Source: Oscillospiraceae bacterium (GTDB lineage Bacteria; Bacillota; Clostridia; Saccharofermentanales; Saccharofermentanaceae). From it: 64,000 bases of DNA. Below the pieces are notes generated by a model. It saw only the letters and a list, made by a program, of their open reading frames with translations. It did not search any database and had not been told where the DNA came from. The stretch covers positions 186,001 through 250,000 of the forward strand of contig CADAIP010000004.1 in the NCBI GenBank assembly GCA_902787975.1. Reading direction: 5' to 3'. This document shows, in pieces, positions 1 through 9,873 of this stretch (within the stretch, counting starts at the first letter, position 1; each line of letters opens with the position of its first letter). The position numbers and the translations under genes were made by a program.

Positions 1-867
1 ATCTGTACCGTACTTCTCCATTGCCTCAAGATAAGGAATGCGCATGAACGGAGAGCCTGATGCTCTGTTGTACTTACCGTACTTTGCAAATACAGGAGGC
101 AGTACGTCTTCGATGATCTCGAAAACGTCTTCCTGGCTTGCGAAAGCCATCTCCATATCGAGCTGGTAGAACTCACCCGGGCATCTGTCGCCTCTTGCAT
201 CTTCATCTCTGAAGCAGGGGGCGATCTGGAAATATCTGTCGATACCTGAAACCATCAGGAGCTGCTTGAACTGCTGGGGTGCCTGCGGCAATGCATAGAA
301 TTTGCCGGGATGCTTTCTTGCAGGAACGAGATAGTCTCTTGCACCTTCAGGTGAAGAAACCGTAAGGATAGGAGTTGTAATCTCCATGAAGTTGTGGTCT
401 ATCATCGACTGTCTCAAGGCAGCGATAACGTTGCTTCTCAAGATGAGATTCTTCTTAACTTCAGGGTTACGGATATCAAGATATCTGTACTTAAGTCTTG
501 CTGCTTCATCAGCTTCACGGCTGTGGTTGATCTCAAAAGGAAGCTCGTTATAACGGCATCTGCCGAGTACTGTAACCTTCTCGGGTACTACTTCGATATC
601 ACCTGTTGCCTGCTTATCGTTCTTGGAACTTCTTTCTCTTACCGTTCCCTCAACCTTGATAGTGGATTCCTTAGTGATAGCCTTGAATGTCTTCATCATC
701 TCGGCTGTCTCGATAACGATCTGTGTTGTGCCATAGAAATCGCGGATTACGACGAAGCCGAGCTCTGCACCGACTTCACGGAAATTCTCGAGCCATCCTG
801 AGAGCATAACTTTCTTGCCCGCATCTCCGAGTCTTAATTCTCCACATGTATGTGTACGTGACTGCAT
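1..867 (-). CDS. aspS: Aspartyl-tRNA synthetase (3' end cut by window edge)
   Basis: Attaches aspartate to tRNA in the cytoplasm. The 289 visible codons cover the N-terminal OB-fold anticodon-binding domain and the start of the class II catalytic core. Visible motifs are the bacterial flipping-loop region with SSPEGARDYL and motif 2, which reads FRDEDARGDRCPGEFYQLD. That form, with PGEFYQLD, is the one I know from alphaproteobacterial-type enzymes rather than the E. coli form with QPEFTQID. The start is the ATG preceded by GGAGG at 6-nt spacing. It lies 34 nt (to the refined starts) behind hisS, so the two synthetases form an operon. The C-terminus, with motif 3, is outside the window. Identity is certain; whether it is discriminating for tRNA-Asn cannot be told. 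Confidence 0.96.
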   Translation of the reverse strand, partial: MQSRTHTCGELRLGDAGKKVMLSGWLENFREVGAELGFVVIRDFYGTTQIVIETAEMMKTFKAITKESTIKVEGTVRERSSKNDKQATGDIEVVPEKVTVLGRCRYNELPFEINHSREADEAARLKYRYLDIRNPEVKKNLILRSNVIAALRQSMIDHNFMEITTPILTVSSPEGARDYLVPARKHPGKFYALPQAPQQFKQLLMVSGIDRYFQIAPCFRDEDARGDRCPGEFYQLDMEMAFASQEDVFEIIEDVLPPVFAKYGKYNRASGSPFMRIPYLEAMEKYGTD

Positions 868-901
868 TATATTACCTCCAGCAAATGCTTACTTTTTCTA
901 A

Positions 902-2158
902 TTATTTTCCGGTCATGAAATCAACAAGACCGTCAAGCTTAACGGGCGTCTCCGTACCGTCAGCCATGCACTTGACCTTTACTTCGCCTGAAGCAAGCTC
1001 ATCGTCTCCGATGACTGCAAGGAAAGGAATTCCCTGCTTGCCTGCATACTTCATCTGTGCCTTAAAAGACCTTCCTGCCATATCTGTCTCGCAGCCGATG
1101 TCAGCAAGTCTTAATGCATAGCAAAGCTTCAGTGCTTCAATTTTCGCTGCGTCAGACATGGAAGCGATATAGATTCTCGTGTAAGAAGGTGCTTCCTTCA
1201 ATACGCCTTGAGCCTCAGCTTCGAGAAGGAGTCTTTCAACGCCCATGGCGAAGCCGATACCGGGTGTGGATGTACCGCCGCAGTCTTCTACAAGTCCGTC
1301 GTATCTTCCGCCGCCGCAGATAGTTCCCTGTGTACCGACGTTCTCAGATACGAACTCGAAAACCGTTCTTGTATAGTAATCCAAACCTCTTACGATATTC
1401 GGGTCGATAGTGTAAGAAATGCCGATCGCCTCAAGTCTTGTCTTGAGAGCTTCGAAGTGAGCCTTGCAGTCATCGCAAAGGTGATCGATGAGTCTCGGCG
1501 CATTCTTGACGATGTCCTTGCCGCCGTCGACCTTACAGTCGATCATTCTCAAAGGGTTCTTCTCGAATCTTGCCTGGCAGTCCTCACACATTGTTCCGAC
1601 GTGAGGTCTGAAATAATCCTTCAAAAGTGTGTTGTATTCTTTGCGGCATGTGGGGCAGCCGATAGAATTGATGTGGAGCGCGATGTTCTTAAGTCCCATC
1701 TTCTTGAAGAAAACATCGACAACAGAAATGATCTCCGCATCGATATCAGGACCTGCCGAACCGAATGACTCGAGTCCGAACTGGTGGAACTCACGCATTC
1801 TGCCCTTCTGCATCTTCTCATAACGGAATGCCGTGATGTTGTAGAAAAGTCTTACAGGTGAAGGCAGGCTTGTCATGCCGTTCTCGATAAAGCTTCTTAC
1901 CACACCTGCTGTACCTTCAGGTCTGAGCGTAATGCTTCTTCCGCCCTTGTCCTCAAAGGTATACATTTCTTTGGTAACAACATCGGTGGTATCACCGACA
2001 CCTCTCTGGAACAGATCTGTCTGCTCGAATGTCGGGATCCTGATCTCTTCATAGCCGAAGGAATGGCATACATTAGCAAATGTCTTCTCTGCAAGCTGCC
2101 AATTGTAGATCTCTGAAGGAAGAATGTCCCTCGTACCCTTCTGTGCCGCGTATCTCAT
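902..2158 (-). CDS. hisS: Histidyl-tRNA synthetase
   Basis: Class II synthetase that charges tRNA-His in the cytoplasm. The roughly 418-residue length is normal. Visible signatures are motif 2 around LFYNITAFRYEKMQKGRMREFHQ, shown here only by its core YEKMQKGRMREFHQFG, the HisA-type histidine loop RGLDYYTRTVFEF, the GGGRYDGLV loop and motif 3 GIGFAMGVERL. A C-terminal anticodon-binding domain follows. Two ATG codons stand in tandem at 2161 and 2158; AGGAG is 4 nt from the first and 7 nt from the second, so the second is preferred. It is the first gene of a hisS-aspS operon driven by a good promoter at 2193-2221. The leader is too short for a T-box. Confidence 0.97.
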   Translation of the reverse strand: MRYAAQKGTRDILPSEIYNWQLAEKTFANVCHSFGYEEIRIPTFEQTDLFQRGVGDTTDVVTKEMYTFEDKGGRSITLRPEGTAGVVRSFIENGMTSLPSPVRLFYNITAFRYEKMQKGRMREFHQFGLESFGSAGPDIDAEIISVVDVFFKKMGLKNIALHINSIGCPTCRKEYNTLLKDYFRPHVGTMCEDCQARFEKNPLRMIDCKVDGGKDIVKNAPRLIDHLCDDCKAHFEALKTRLEAIGISYTIDPNIVRGLDYYTRTVFEFVSENVGTQGTICGGGRYDGLVEDCGGTSTPGIGFAMGVERLLLEAEAQGVLKEAPSYTRIYIASMSDAAKIEALKLCYALRLADIGCETDMAGRSFKAQMKYAGKQGIPFLAVIGDDELASGEVKVKCMADGTETPVKLDGLVDFMTGK

Positions 2159-2192
2159 CATAGTTCTCCTAGTCTAATAAATAACACGCGCT

Positions 2193-2221
2193 ATTATAAT
2201 ATTAAAAAGGGCAATAAACAA
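2193..2221 (-). promoter_or_regulatory. Sigma-A promoter of hisS-aspS
   Basis: On the minus strand TTGTTT (2221-2216) and TATAAT (2198-2193) are separated by exactly 17 bp, about 30 nt upstream of the hisS start codon. The short leader leaves no space for a T-box or riboswitch. Confidence 0.65.
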
Positions 2222-2257
2222 CCTGAAAGCATGGTTTGGACAACCCGGAAGATGTTT

Positions 2258-2371
2258 GTTGCAGATTTGTCGAACTTTTTTTGCGATTTAGGCCTACAAA
2301 AAGTCGGAATTCCTCAAAATCCGACTTTTTGTAGGTCTGAAACAGCCTTTTGACATCGACAAATTTGCAAC
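2258..2371. repeat. 114-bp nested inverted repeat (quasi-palindrome)
   Basis: The 315-bp gap between hisS and the next gene holds a large symmetrical structure. Inner arms at 2290-2308 and 2320-2338 match over 19 nt with a single mismatch around an 11-nt loop and contain CCTACAAAAAGTCGGA and its complement. Outer arms at 2258-2273 and 2356-2371 (GTTGCAGATTTGTCGA and its complement) match in 15 of 16 positions. The sequence between them is partly complementary. It carries no ORF and I found no second copy in this window. It could be a small palindromic mobile element, a cruciform-type site or a structured RNA. Confidence 0.75.
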
Positions 2372-2414
2372 ACGGACAGCCATTAAGTAAGGGATTCGAA
2401 ATGCAATTGTTTGC

Positions 2415-2450
2415 TCAAAAAGAGGCCGCCTCAATAAGAGACAGCCTCGC
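2415..2450 (-). terminator. Rho-independent terminator of the zinc-ribbon gene
   Basis: Minus-strand GAGGCTGTCTC and GAGGCGGCCTC pair over 11 bp (two G-U pairs) around a 5-nt loop, followed directly by TTTTT. It lies just after the stop codon of the gene at 2477-2887. Confidence 0.8.
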
Positions 2451-2476
2451 CATTGATCAGTTCTGATATTCGAAAA

Positions 2477-2887
2477 TCAGGGCTTGGGCATTGTGTCGCC
2501 GGACACCTTCTCGAGAACGACAGTATTTGAGATAAAGCCCATCTTGAGGTGAGCCTTAACATATACAACTCTCTCGTCAGGCGTAACGTCTACTTCAACA
2601 TCCTTGCACTTTCTGTTCATGCCGTGTGTCATATGTACCTTGTAGTGGCCATAAGGTACGGGGATCCTGACAGACTCTGCATTTGCAAGATGGCCGAGCG
2701 GGTTATCGTTCAAGTAGATACCCATTCCTACTGCAATACCGTAAGGTGAACCCATACGGTAGATCTGGATCATACCTTCTTCAGGAAGGTTTAAAGCATT
2801 GCCGCACTTGGCACAGGGAGAACCCGTTGATGCAACATCTACTACATTTCCGCATGAAGGGCATTTGATTCTGAATAACTGAGACAT
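2477..2887 (-). CDS. Zinc-ribbon protein of unknown function
   Basis: A 136-residue cytoplasmic protein. Four cysteines in two CxxC pairs (C9/C12 and C25/C28 in CPSCG and CAKCG) form an N-terminal zinc ribbon. The rest is a beta-rich domain with the pattern IPVPYGHYKVHM, which recalls small PEGA-like or DUF2846-like folds, but this is only a resemblance. The start is ATG 2887 with GAGGAG 6-7 nt upstream; an in-frame TTG two codons earlier sits directly on that Shine-Dalgarno site and is rejected. No signal peptide or membrane segment is seen. It is a single-gene unit with its own terminator. Function unknown. Confidence 0.8.
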   Translation of the reverse strand: MSQLFRIKCPSCGNVVDVASTGSPCAKCGNALNLPEEGMIQIYRMGSPYGIAVGMGIYLNDNPLGHLANAESVRIPVPYGHYKVHMTHGMNRKCKDVEVDVTPDERVVYVKAHLKMGFISNTVVLEKVSGDTMPKP

Positions 2888-2980
2888 AAACAACTCCTCT
2901 TTCCACCATATTTTTGAAAAATCAAAAGGTCTTCATCATGAAGGCCTTAATCATTATAACATTGATTATTCCGGGAAAGA

Positions 2981-4018
2981 TCAAATCTTCCTCTTCTTAG
3001 CTATATACGCCATCCAGTCGTTCTTGGACTGCTCGGCAATGATCTCCATTCCGGCAGCCTTCAAAGCCTCGATCACGCGCTCTTTCTTGTTATTGATGAT
3101 GCCAGAGCATACGAAGATTCCGTCATCTGCAAGATCTGCGGGAATATCTGCCGCGATCTCAGCGATAACGTCAGCTATTATGTTCGCAACGATAAGATCA
3201 TAAGGCGCATTCTTAACGCTCTTAAGCTCGCCTGTGTAACATTCGACATTGGAGCACTCATTGATCGCGCAGTTCTCTTCAGCGACCTTTACGGCCAGAG
3301 AATCGATATCCACGGCATCAACGCTCTTTGCGCCGAGCTTGCTTGCAATTATCGCAAGGATACCCGAACCTGTACCGAGGTCAAGAACAGTAGTGTCAGG
3401 CTTGATCACGCGGTCTAAGATCTCTGCACACATGGAAGTAGTCTCATGGGTACCTGTACCGAAAGCAGAACCGGGATCGAGGATAACCTTTATGGCATCC
3501 TTTTCGAGTTCGGCATCGCCTTCTTCTATCCATGAAGGACAGATAACGATACGGTCTGAGAGTCTGAACTCTTCGTAATACTTCTTCCAGTTGTTTGCCC
3601 AGTCTTCGTCGTCGACATAGCGGAAGCCTTCAAAGCCCTTGCCTACGTCAAGGAACTCGCCTATCTCTGCGATACGCTGCTTGATGAAATCCATGGCTTC
3701 AGAAGTCGGAAGTTCCTTGTCCGTGATGGAACCGTAGATCATGCCTACGCCATCGGGATTAGCGAACTCTTCGCTCTTTGCGCCCATGCGGATGACACCG
3801 TCGTCTGTCTCGGCAAAATAAGCCTTGATGACAACGTCAACACCATAGCTCTCGATAGTGCCGTCATCACAGTAGCTTAGAGGGTCGTTGTCTATCGTAT
3901 TTCTGAACTCCTGAGGGTCCTGTGAAGCAATGCCGTCGGCACCAACCTGCGCGAGCATCTCGCAGATAGCTTCGGAAGCTTCTTCAGTTGTCTTTATCGT
4001 TATTTCTGCCCATCTCAT
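2981..4018 (-). CDS. prmA: Ribosomal protein L11 methyltransferase
   Basis: S-adenosylmethionine-dependent enzyme that methylates lysines of ribosomal protein L11. The SAM-binding motif DLGTGSGILAI and the downstream VDAVDIDSLAV acidic residue are clear, as is the PrmA-type stretch DPGSAFGTGTHETT before them and the motif LIVANIIADVI. At about 345 residues it is somewhat longer than the usual 290-315, because of the N-terminal substrate-recognition region. ATG 4018 is preferred over ATG 4024 because AGAGG is only 2 nt from the latter. It follows dnaJ, the common Firmicutes arrangement, but a strong hairpin terminator lies between them, so its expression is probably lower than that of the heat-shock genes. 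Confidence 0.93.
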   Translation of the reverse strand: MRWAEITIKTTEEASEAICEMLAQVGADGIASQDPQEFRNTIDNDPLSYCDDGTIESYGVDVVIKAYFAETDDGVIRMGAKSEEFANPDGVGMIYGSITDKELPTSEAMDFIKQRIAEIGEFLDVGKGFEGFRYVDDEDWANNWKKYYEEFRLSDRIVICPSWIEEGDAELEKDAIKVILDPGSAFGTGTHETTSMCAEILDRVIKPDTTVLDLGTGSGILAIIASKLGAKSVDAVDIDSLAVKVAEENCAINECSNVECYTGELKSVKNAPYDLIVANIIADVIAEIAADIPADLADDGIFVCSGIINNKKERVIEALKAAGMEIIAEQSKNDWMAYIAKKRKI

Positions 4019-4032
4019 AGTCATGACCTCTT

Positions 4033-4070
4033 CAATAAAAACGCGGGAACCCGCATGAGAATTCCCGCGT
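4033..4070 (-). terminator. Terminator between dnaJ and prmA
   Basis: Minus-strand ACGCGGGAA and TTCCCGCGT form a perfect 9-bp stem with a 12-nt loop, followed by TTTTATT. It ends the heat-shock operon transcript, probably incompletely since prmA has no obvious promoter of its own. Confidence 0.8.
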
Positions 4071-4087
4071 AAAATATGCGTTTTGTA

Positions 4088-5242
4088 TTACTTAAAAATA
4101 TTCTTAAGCTTCTGGAAGAACTGGCTTCTCTTCGCATAGTTGCGGTCAGTAAGCGTATTGTTGAACTGATTAAGAAGCTGCTTCTGCTCACGGTTAAGAC
4201 CTGTAGGAACTTCGAGCACGAACTTGACCACGTGGTCGCCTCTCATGTTCGGATTCGGGTTATTCTTGTTCGGAATACCCTTGTTCCTGAGCGTAATCGT
4301 ATCGCCGGGCTGAGTGCCTTCCTTGAGGCTGTACTTCTCCTTGCCGTGAATAGTCGGGACTTCGATCTCGCCGCCCAAAGCTGCCTGGGCAAATGTTATC
4401 GGCACATTGCAGTATGTTGTATTGCCTTTGCGCTCGAAAACATCATGCGGCTTAACCTTGAATTCAATGTAAAGATCGCCGTAAGGGCCGCCGTTTGTAC
4501 CGGGCTCACCTTCTCCTCTTACAGGAAGGAGATCGCCTGTGTCGACACCTGCGGGGATCGTAACAGAAAGATTCTTGATCGTCTTGAGTCTTCCCTTGCC
4601 TCTGCACTGTGAGCAGGGTGTCTTGATGACTGTACCTCTGCCGTTACATGTGGGGCAGGACTTTGTGACCATGGTCATACCAAAGAGCGTCTGTGTCTGC
4701 TGCTGTACTCTTCCGGCACCTCTGCAGGTGGGACATGTCTCAGGTGTTGTTCCGGGCTGTGCGCCTGAACCGTTGCATGACTTACAGATATCTTCTTTTG
4801 TCAGCTGGAAAGACTTGGTACAGCCGAAAGCTGCCTCCATAAATTCAAGCGCCATGTGATACTTAAGATCAGCACCCTTCTGTGGACCTGTTCTTCTCCT
4901 TGAAGAACCACCGAATCCGCCGCCGAAGAATGAATTAAAGATATCTCCAAGGTCAACGTCGTATGCGCCGCCGCCATAGCCGCCGCCATAGCCGCCGCCA
5001 CCACCGCCGAATCCGTTCGGGTCGACACCGGCATGGCCGAATCTGTCGTATTTAGCTTTCTTATCGGGGTCAGACAGAATTGAATAGGCTTCATTGACTT
5101 CCTTGAACTTAGCCTCGGCCTCCTTGTCACCGGGATGCAAGTCCGGGTGATATTTCTTGGCCTGCTGTCTGAAAGCCTTCTTTATCTCGTCATCGGAAGC
5201 ACCTTTGGTAACTCCCAAAACCTCATAGTAATCTCTAGCCAA
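4088..5242 (-). CDS. dnaJ: Chaperone DnaJ (Hsp40), TTG start
   Basis: Co-chaperone that stimulates DnaK ATPase and delivers unfolded clients. The J-domain with the HPD motif ([10 protein letters not shown]) comes first, then a Gly/Phe-rich linker (about 75-125), then four zinc-binding CxxCxGxG repeats ([32 protein letters not shown]) and the C-terminal substrate-binding domains. The best start is TTG at 5242, giving (M)ARDYYEVLG, because GGAGG lies 8 nt upstream. An in-frame ATG 25 codons earlier would add a Cys/Arg-rich tail foreign to the family. At 384 residues it is normal in length. Last gene of the hrcA-grpE-clpP-dnaK-dnaJ set. Confidence 0.96.
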   Translation of the reverse strand: MARDYYEVLGVTKGASDDEIKKAFRQQAKKYHPDLHPGDKEAEAKFKEVNEAYSILSDPDKKAKYDRFGHAGVDPNGFGGGGGGYGGGYGGGAYDVDLGDIFNSFFGGGFGGSSRRRTGPQKGADLKYHMALEFMEAAFGCTKSFQLTKEDICKSCNGSGAQPGTTPETCPTCRGAGRVQQQTQTLFGMTMVTKSCPTCNGRGTVIKTPCSQCRGKGRLKTIKNLSVTIPAGVDTGDLLPVRGEGEPGTNGGPYGDLYIEFKVKPHDVFERKGNTTYCNVPITFAQAALGGEIEVPTIHGKEKYSLKEGTQPGDTITLRNKGIPNKNNPNPNMRGDHVVKFVLEVPTGLNREQKQLLNQFNNTLTDRNYAKRSQFFQKLKNIFK

Positions 5243-5306
5243 AGAGGAACCCCTCCGTTCTGTTTTCGCGCCTCTGAAAGAGGCATTGATTAGATAACAT
5301 ACATGT

Positions 5307-5338
5307 GTCCGGCACATCTGGATTCAGACATGCCGGAC
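5307..5338 (-). promoter_or_regulatory. Hairpin in the dnaK-dnaJ intergenic region
   Basis: GTCCGGCA (5307-5314) is the exact complement of TGCCGGAC (5331-5338), giving an 8-bp stem in the 119-nt gap between dnaK and dnaJ. No T-run follows, so it is more likely an RNA processing or stability element, or a weak attenuator, than a full terminator. Confidence 0.45.
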
Positions 5339-5361
5339 TATTGTATCAGATTTTAATTCAA

Positions 5362-7245
<1,884 letters not shown>

Positions 7246-7247
7246 CT

Positions 7248-7267
7248 AAAGTCCTATGACGGACTTT
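7248..7267 (-). promoter_or_regulatory. Hairpin next to the dnaK ribosome binding site
   Basis: AAAGTCC and GGACTTT form a 7-bp stem with a 6-nt loop in the clpP-dnaK gap, ending just before the AGGAGG of dnaK. It could mark an RNA processing site that stabilises the dnaK message, as is known between genes of other dnaK operons. This role is inferred. Confidence 0.4.
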
Positions 7268-7285
7268 CAAATTATCTATCTCTAT

Positions 7286-7888
7286 TTATGCTTTCTTGCT
7301 GTCAAGGATCTTGTCTACGATGCCGTAATCAAGTGCTTCCTGAGCTGTCATCCAGTGGTCTCTGTCTGTATCCTTCATCAAGGTCTCAAGGTCCTTGCCG
7401 CAGTTGTCTGCGAGGATCTGGTTGAGTCTTACTCTTGTATCCTTGATGTGGTCAGCAGCGATAAGGATCTCTGTTGCCTGGCCCTGAGCGCCGCCCAAAG
7501 GCTGGTGGATCATGACTTCTGCGTTAGGAAGGATACATCTCTTACCCTTTGTACCTGCTGAGAGAAGTACTGAACCCATTGAAGCTGCCATACCCATGCA
7601 GATCGTCTGGATGTCAGGCTTGATCAGACGCATTGTGTCGTAGATCATGAGACCGTCAGATACGGATCCTCCGGGGCTGTTGATGTAGAACTGAATATCC
7701 TTATCGGGATCCTCTGCCTCGAGGAAGAGGAGCTGAGCCGTAATAAGGCTTGCTGTTACTGAGTTAACTTCTTCTGAAAGGATAACGATTCTTTCCTTGA
7801 GAAGTCTTGAATAAATGTCATAGGCGCGCTCGCCGCGGCCTGTAGTCTCGATTACTGTAGGAACCAAGCTTGATCTGATTAAATCCAT
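7286..7888 (-). CDS. clpP: ATP-dependent Clp protease proteolytic subunit
   Basis: Serine protease that assembles into a 14-mer barrel fed by Clp ATPases. The catalytic serine S103 is in GMAASMGS and the histidine H128 in VMIHQPLGG; the aspartate lies near [11 protein letters not shown]. The oxyanion segment [11 protein letters not shown] is intact. ATG 7888 is chosen over ATG 7894 because AAGGAG lies 1 nt from the latter and 7 nt from the former; this gives 200 residues, normal for the family. Its position between grpE (33-nt gap) and dnaK (52-nt gap) puts it under the CIRCE/HrcA promoter. In most Firmicutes clpP stands alone under CtsR or next to clpX. No CtsR-like heptad repeat is seen here. 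Confidence 0.97.
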   Translation of the reverse strand: MDLIRSSLVPTVIETTGRGERAYDIYSRLLKERIVILSEEVNSVTASLITAQLLFLEAEDPDKDIQFYINSPGGSVSDGLMIYDTMRLIKPDIQTICMGMAASMGSVLLSAGTKGKRCILPNAEVMIHQPLGGAQGQATEILIAADHIKDTRVRLNQILADNCGKDLETLMKDTDRDHWMTAQEALDYGIVDKILDSKKA

Positions 7889-7921
7889 TGTCATTCTCCT
7901 TTATCTTCAAATTGTTTTTAC

Positions 7922-8545
7922 TTAGTTGGCTACCTGGACCTGAGCATGTCTGATGACTCTGTCCTTGTACTTATATCCCTTAGCGAAAACCATCGCTATC
8001 TCCTGCTCGCCCAGCTCTTCATCGTCGACGTGCATCATCGCATCGTGAAGATTTGGATCGAATTTTGTTCCGCGCTCTGCGGGTATTTCTTCAACACCGA
8101 TCTTAGAAAGAGTATCCTGTGCCTGTCTTCCGACGAGTTCCATTCCCTGGATGACTTTATCAAGTGATGTCTCGTCTGCTTTCTTTGCACCTTCTGTTGC
8201 TCTGTCAAGATTATCGATAAGTGTTAAGAACTCTTTTGTTACGCTTGCGACAGCGTCTGCGTAGAGGTTGTCCTTTTCCTTCTGTGTACGTCTTCTGTAG
8301 TTGTCGTACTCTGCGTAAAGGCTCATGTATCTTGCTTCAAGTTCGCTTGACTGATCGTCGGCTTTCGCCTCTTCCTTTACCTCAGTTTTTTCCTCAGAAG
8401 GAGCTTCCTCTGCCTTTGCATTCTCTTTCTCGGAGCCTTCTGCCGAAGCCTTGTCGGAAGCTGCAGCGTCTTCTACTGCGCTGCCCTCTGCTTCGTCCTT
8501 TACAGGCTCATCATCAGCCCCGAAAAACAACTCTTCATCTGCCAT
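7922..8545 (-). CDS. grpE: Nucleotide exchange factor GrpE
   Basis: Releases ADP from DnaK. The first 70 or so residues are a very acidic Glu/Ala/Lys-rich disordered tail. A long helix (LEARYMSLYAEYDNYRRRTQKEK) and the C-terminal beta domain with the family pattern GMELVGRQAQDTLSKIGVEEI and FDPNLHDAMMHVD follow. 207 residues, typical. GGAAG lies upstream of the ATG at 8545. It is preceded by hrcA with a 38-nt gap, as in other Firmicutes. Confidence 0.96.
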   Translation of the reverse strand: MADEELFFGADDEPVKDEAEGSAVEDAAASDKASAEGSEKENAKAEEAPSEEKTEVKEEAKADDQSSELEARYMSLYAEYDNYRRRTQKEKDNLYADAVASVTKEFLTLIDNLDRATEGAKKADETSLDKVIQGMELVGRQAQDTLSKIGVEEIPAERGTKFDPNLHDAMMHVDDEELGEQEIAMVFAKGYKYKDRVIRHAQVQVAN

Positions 8546-8583
8546 TTTTATCTTCCTTTCCCTTTTGTTATCTATGTTATGTA

Positions 8584-9633
8584 TCAGGTAAATCTCTGCA
8601 TCTCTTTGTTAAGCTTTTTCTTAACAAAATCTATCTGGGATATTACCTTCGAATAAAGCATTCTCTTAGGTCCAATGACTCCGATGTTGCCGGAGACTGA
8701 ATCAGTAAGATTGTATGTAGCCGTAATGAAGCTGCAGTCATCAAGACCTTCAAGTGTTATCTCCTGTCCGATCCTGATCATGAAAGAATCATCAGCACTG
8801 TGCTCTCTGGCATTCTCCATCTCGTTTACGTATCCGGCGACCATGCCTGAATCGGAAAGCGTTCCAAGAAGATCTCTTGCACGTCCCAGAGAACTGAAGT
8901 CAGGGAGTTCCAAGATCCTGTGCTCACCGTCAAGATAGATATTGAGCTCGTCAGCCTGCTTGATGGCAGCATATGCTTCGTACAAAACCTGTTTGAGGAG
9001 AGGTTCGGGCACTTCAGTTCCCTTGCCTGCTGTCTCTACTGTAACGAGAGTGATCTCATCTAAGGGCTTACCTGTAAGGTTCTTCTCGATGGCGCCTGAG
9101 ATCTTCATGATCTGCTCGTCACTTAAGAAATTAGGAATCCTTACAACCTTATCCTTAACAACGCCTGCTGAAAGCACCATAACCACAAGAGCTTTGCCGG
9201 GTTCGATCATTAAGATCTTGAGCTGCTTCAAAAAGCTCTTCTTAAGTCTCGGGCTCATGGCAAGGGATACAAATCCCGTTGTCTCTGAGAGCGTATGTGT
9301 AGCATTCTTTATGAGATCTGTTACCTCATCTACGCTTGAATCGATCCTCTTCTCGATCTCGAGTTGTTCCTTGGGAGACAGCTCCTCGATCGTCATGAGT
9401 GAATTGACGTATTCGCGGTAACCCTTATCTGAAGGAATACGGCCGGCAGATGTGTGCGGCTTCTCGATAAGTCCGAGGTGCTCTAATTCTGCCATGTCGT
9501 TACGGAGAGTAGCGGAGCTGACCTGGAAATTGTGACGCTCGATCAATGACTTTGAACCGACAGGCTCGTTGGTAGATACGTAGTCATCTACGATCGCATG
9601 CAGGACTTCTTTTTTACGGTTGTCTAAAAGCAT
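8584..9633 (-). CDS. hrcA: Heat-inducible transcription repressor HrcA
   Basis: Represses class I heat-shock genes by binding CIRCE, with GroE chaperone help. The N-terminal winged helix has the family patterns VDDYVSTNEPVGSKSL and SSATLRNDMAELEHLGLIEKPHTSAGRIPSDKGYR, shown here in parts. The C-terminal region with IGVIGPKRMLYSKV is the HrcA dimerisation and signal domain. 349 residues, normal. A CIRCE operator lies just upstream of its own ribosome binding site, so it is autoregulated and controls grpE, clpP, dnaK and dnaJ behind it. Confidence 0.97.
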   Translation of the reverse strand: MLLDNRKKEVLHAIVDDYVSTNEPVGSKSLIERHNFQVSSATLRNDMAELEHLGLIEKPHTSAGRIPSDKGYREYVNSLMTIEELSPKEQLEIEKRIDSSVDEVTDLIKNATHTLSETTGFVSLAMSPRLKKSFLKQLKILMIEPGKALVVMVLSAGVVKDKVVRIPNFLSDEQIMKISGAIEKNLTGKPLDEITLVTVETAGKGTEVPEPLLKQVLYEAYAAIKQADELNIYLDGEHRILELPDFSSLGRARDLLGTLSDSGMVAGYVNEMENAREHSADDSFMIRIGQEITLEGLDDCSFITATYNLTDSVSGNIGVIGPKRMLYSKVISQIDFVKKKLNKEMQRFT

Positions 9634-9655
9634 TTCAAGTCTCTCCCTTCTCCGA

Positions 9656-9682
9656 TTAGCACTCTATCCCTTCGAGTGCCAA
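9656..9682 (-). promoter_or_regulatory. CIRCE operator
   Basis: Plus strand TTAGCACTC, nine spacer bases, then GAGTGCCAA. It matches the CIRCE consensus (TTAGCACTC-N9-GAGTGCTAA) at 17 of 18 arm positions. It lies between the promoter and the hrcA start codon, the expected place. Confidence 0.95.
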
Positions 9683-9686
9683 CAAC

Positions 9687-9715
9687 AATATACTCTTAAA
9701 GTCAAAAATAGTCAA
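9687..9715 (-). promoter_or_regulatory. Sigma-A promoter of the heat-shock operon
   Basis: Minus strand TTGACT (9715-9710), 17-bp spacer, TATATT (9692-9687). The predicted transcription start falls at the edge of the CIRCE element, so HrcA would block initiation or early elongation. Confidence 0.8.
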
Positions 9716-9829
9716 ATGAATATTTGAGTGAAATCTGAGGTACTGCGAAAAGCCTTAATTCTGGGCATTTCACGGACATTTACCGCCCTGACATTTCTGA
9801 CCTTATTCCAAAAATCCCACGTGATTCAT

Positions 9830-9835
9830 TATAAT
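9830..9835 (+). promoter_or_regulatory. Probable -10 box of the HAD phosphatase gene
   Basis: A perfect TATAAT 38 nt upstream of the start codon. The -35 region is weak (TTCCAA with an 18-bp spacer), so only the -10 is called. Confidence 0.45.
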
Positions 9836-9873
9836 ACGAAGAATCTTAACCTAACCTTAAACCGGAGGTCTTG

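Noticed and set aside
1208..1768. Plus-strand open frame of 186 codons inside hisS
   Set aside because: Shadow of hisS in another frame; no ribosome binding site, and hisS motifs are complete on the minus strand.
2159..2200. T-box riboswitch before hisS or leuS
   Set aside because: The leaders from promoter to start codon are only about 30 nt, too short for a T-box; no AGGGUGGNACCGCG-like element was seen.
4960..5020. Tandem GCCGCC-type DNA repeat
   Set aside because: It encodes the Gly/Phe-rich linker of DnaJ.
5243..5317. N-terminal extension of DnaJ from an upstream ATG
   Set aside because: It has no Shine-Dalgarno site and no family similarity; TTG 5242 has GGAGG at good spacing and gives the normal DnaJ start.
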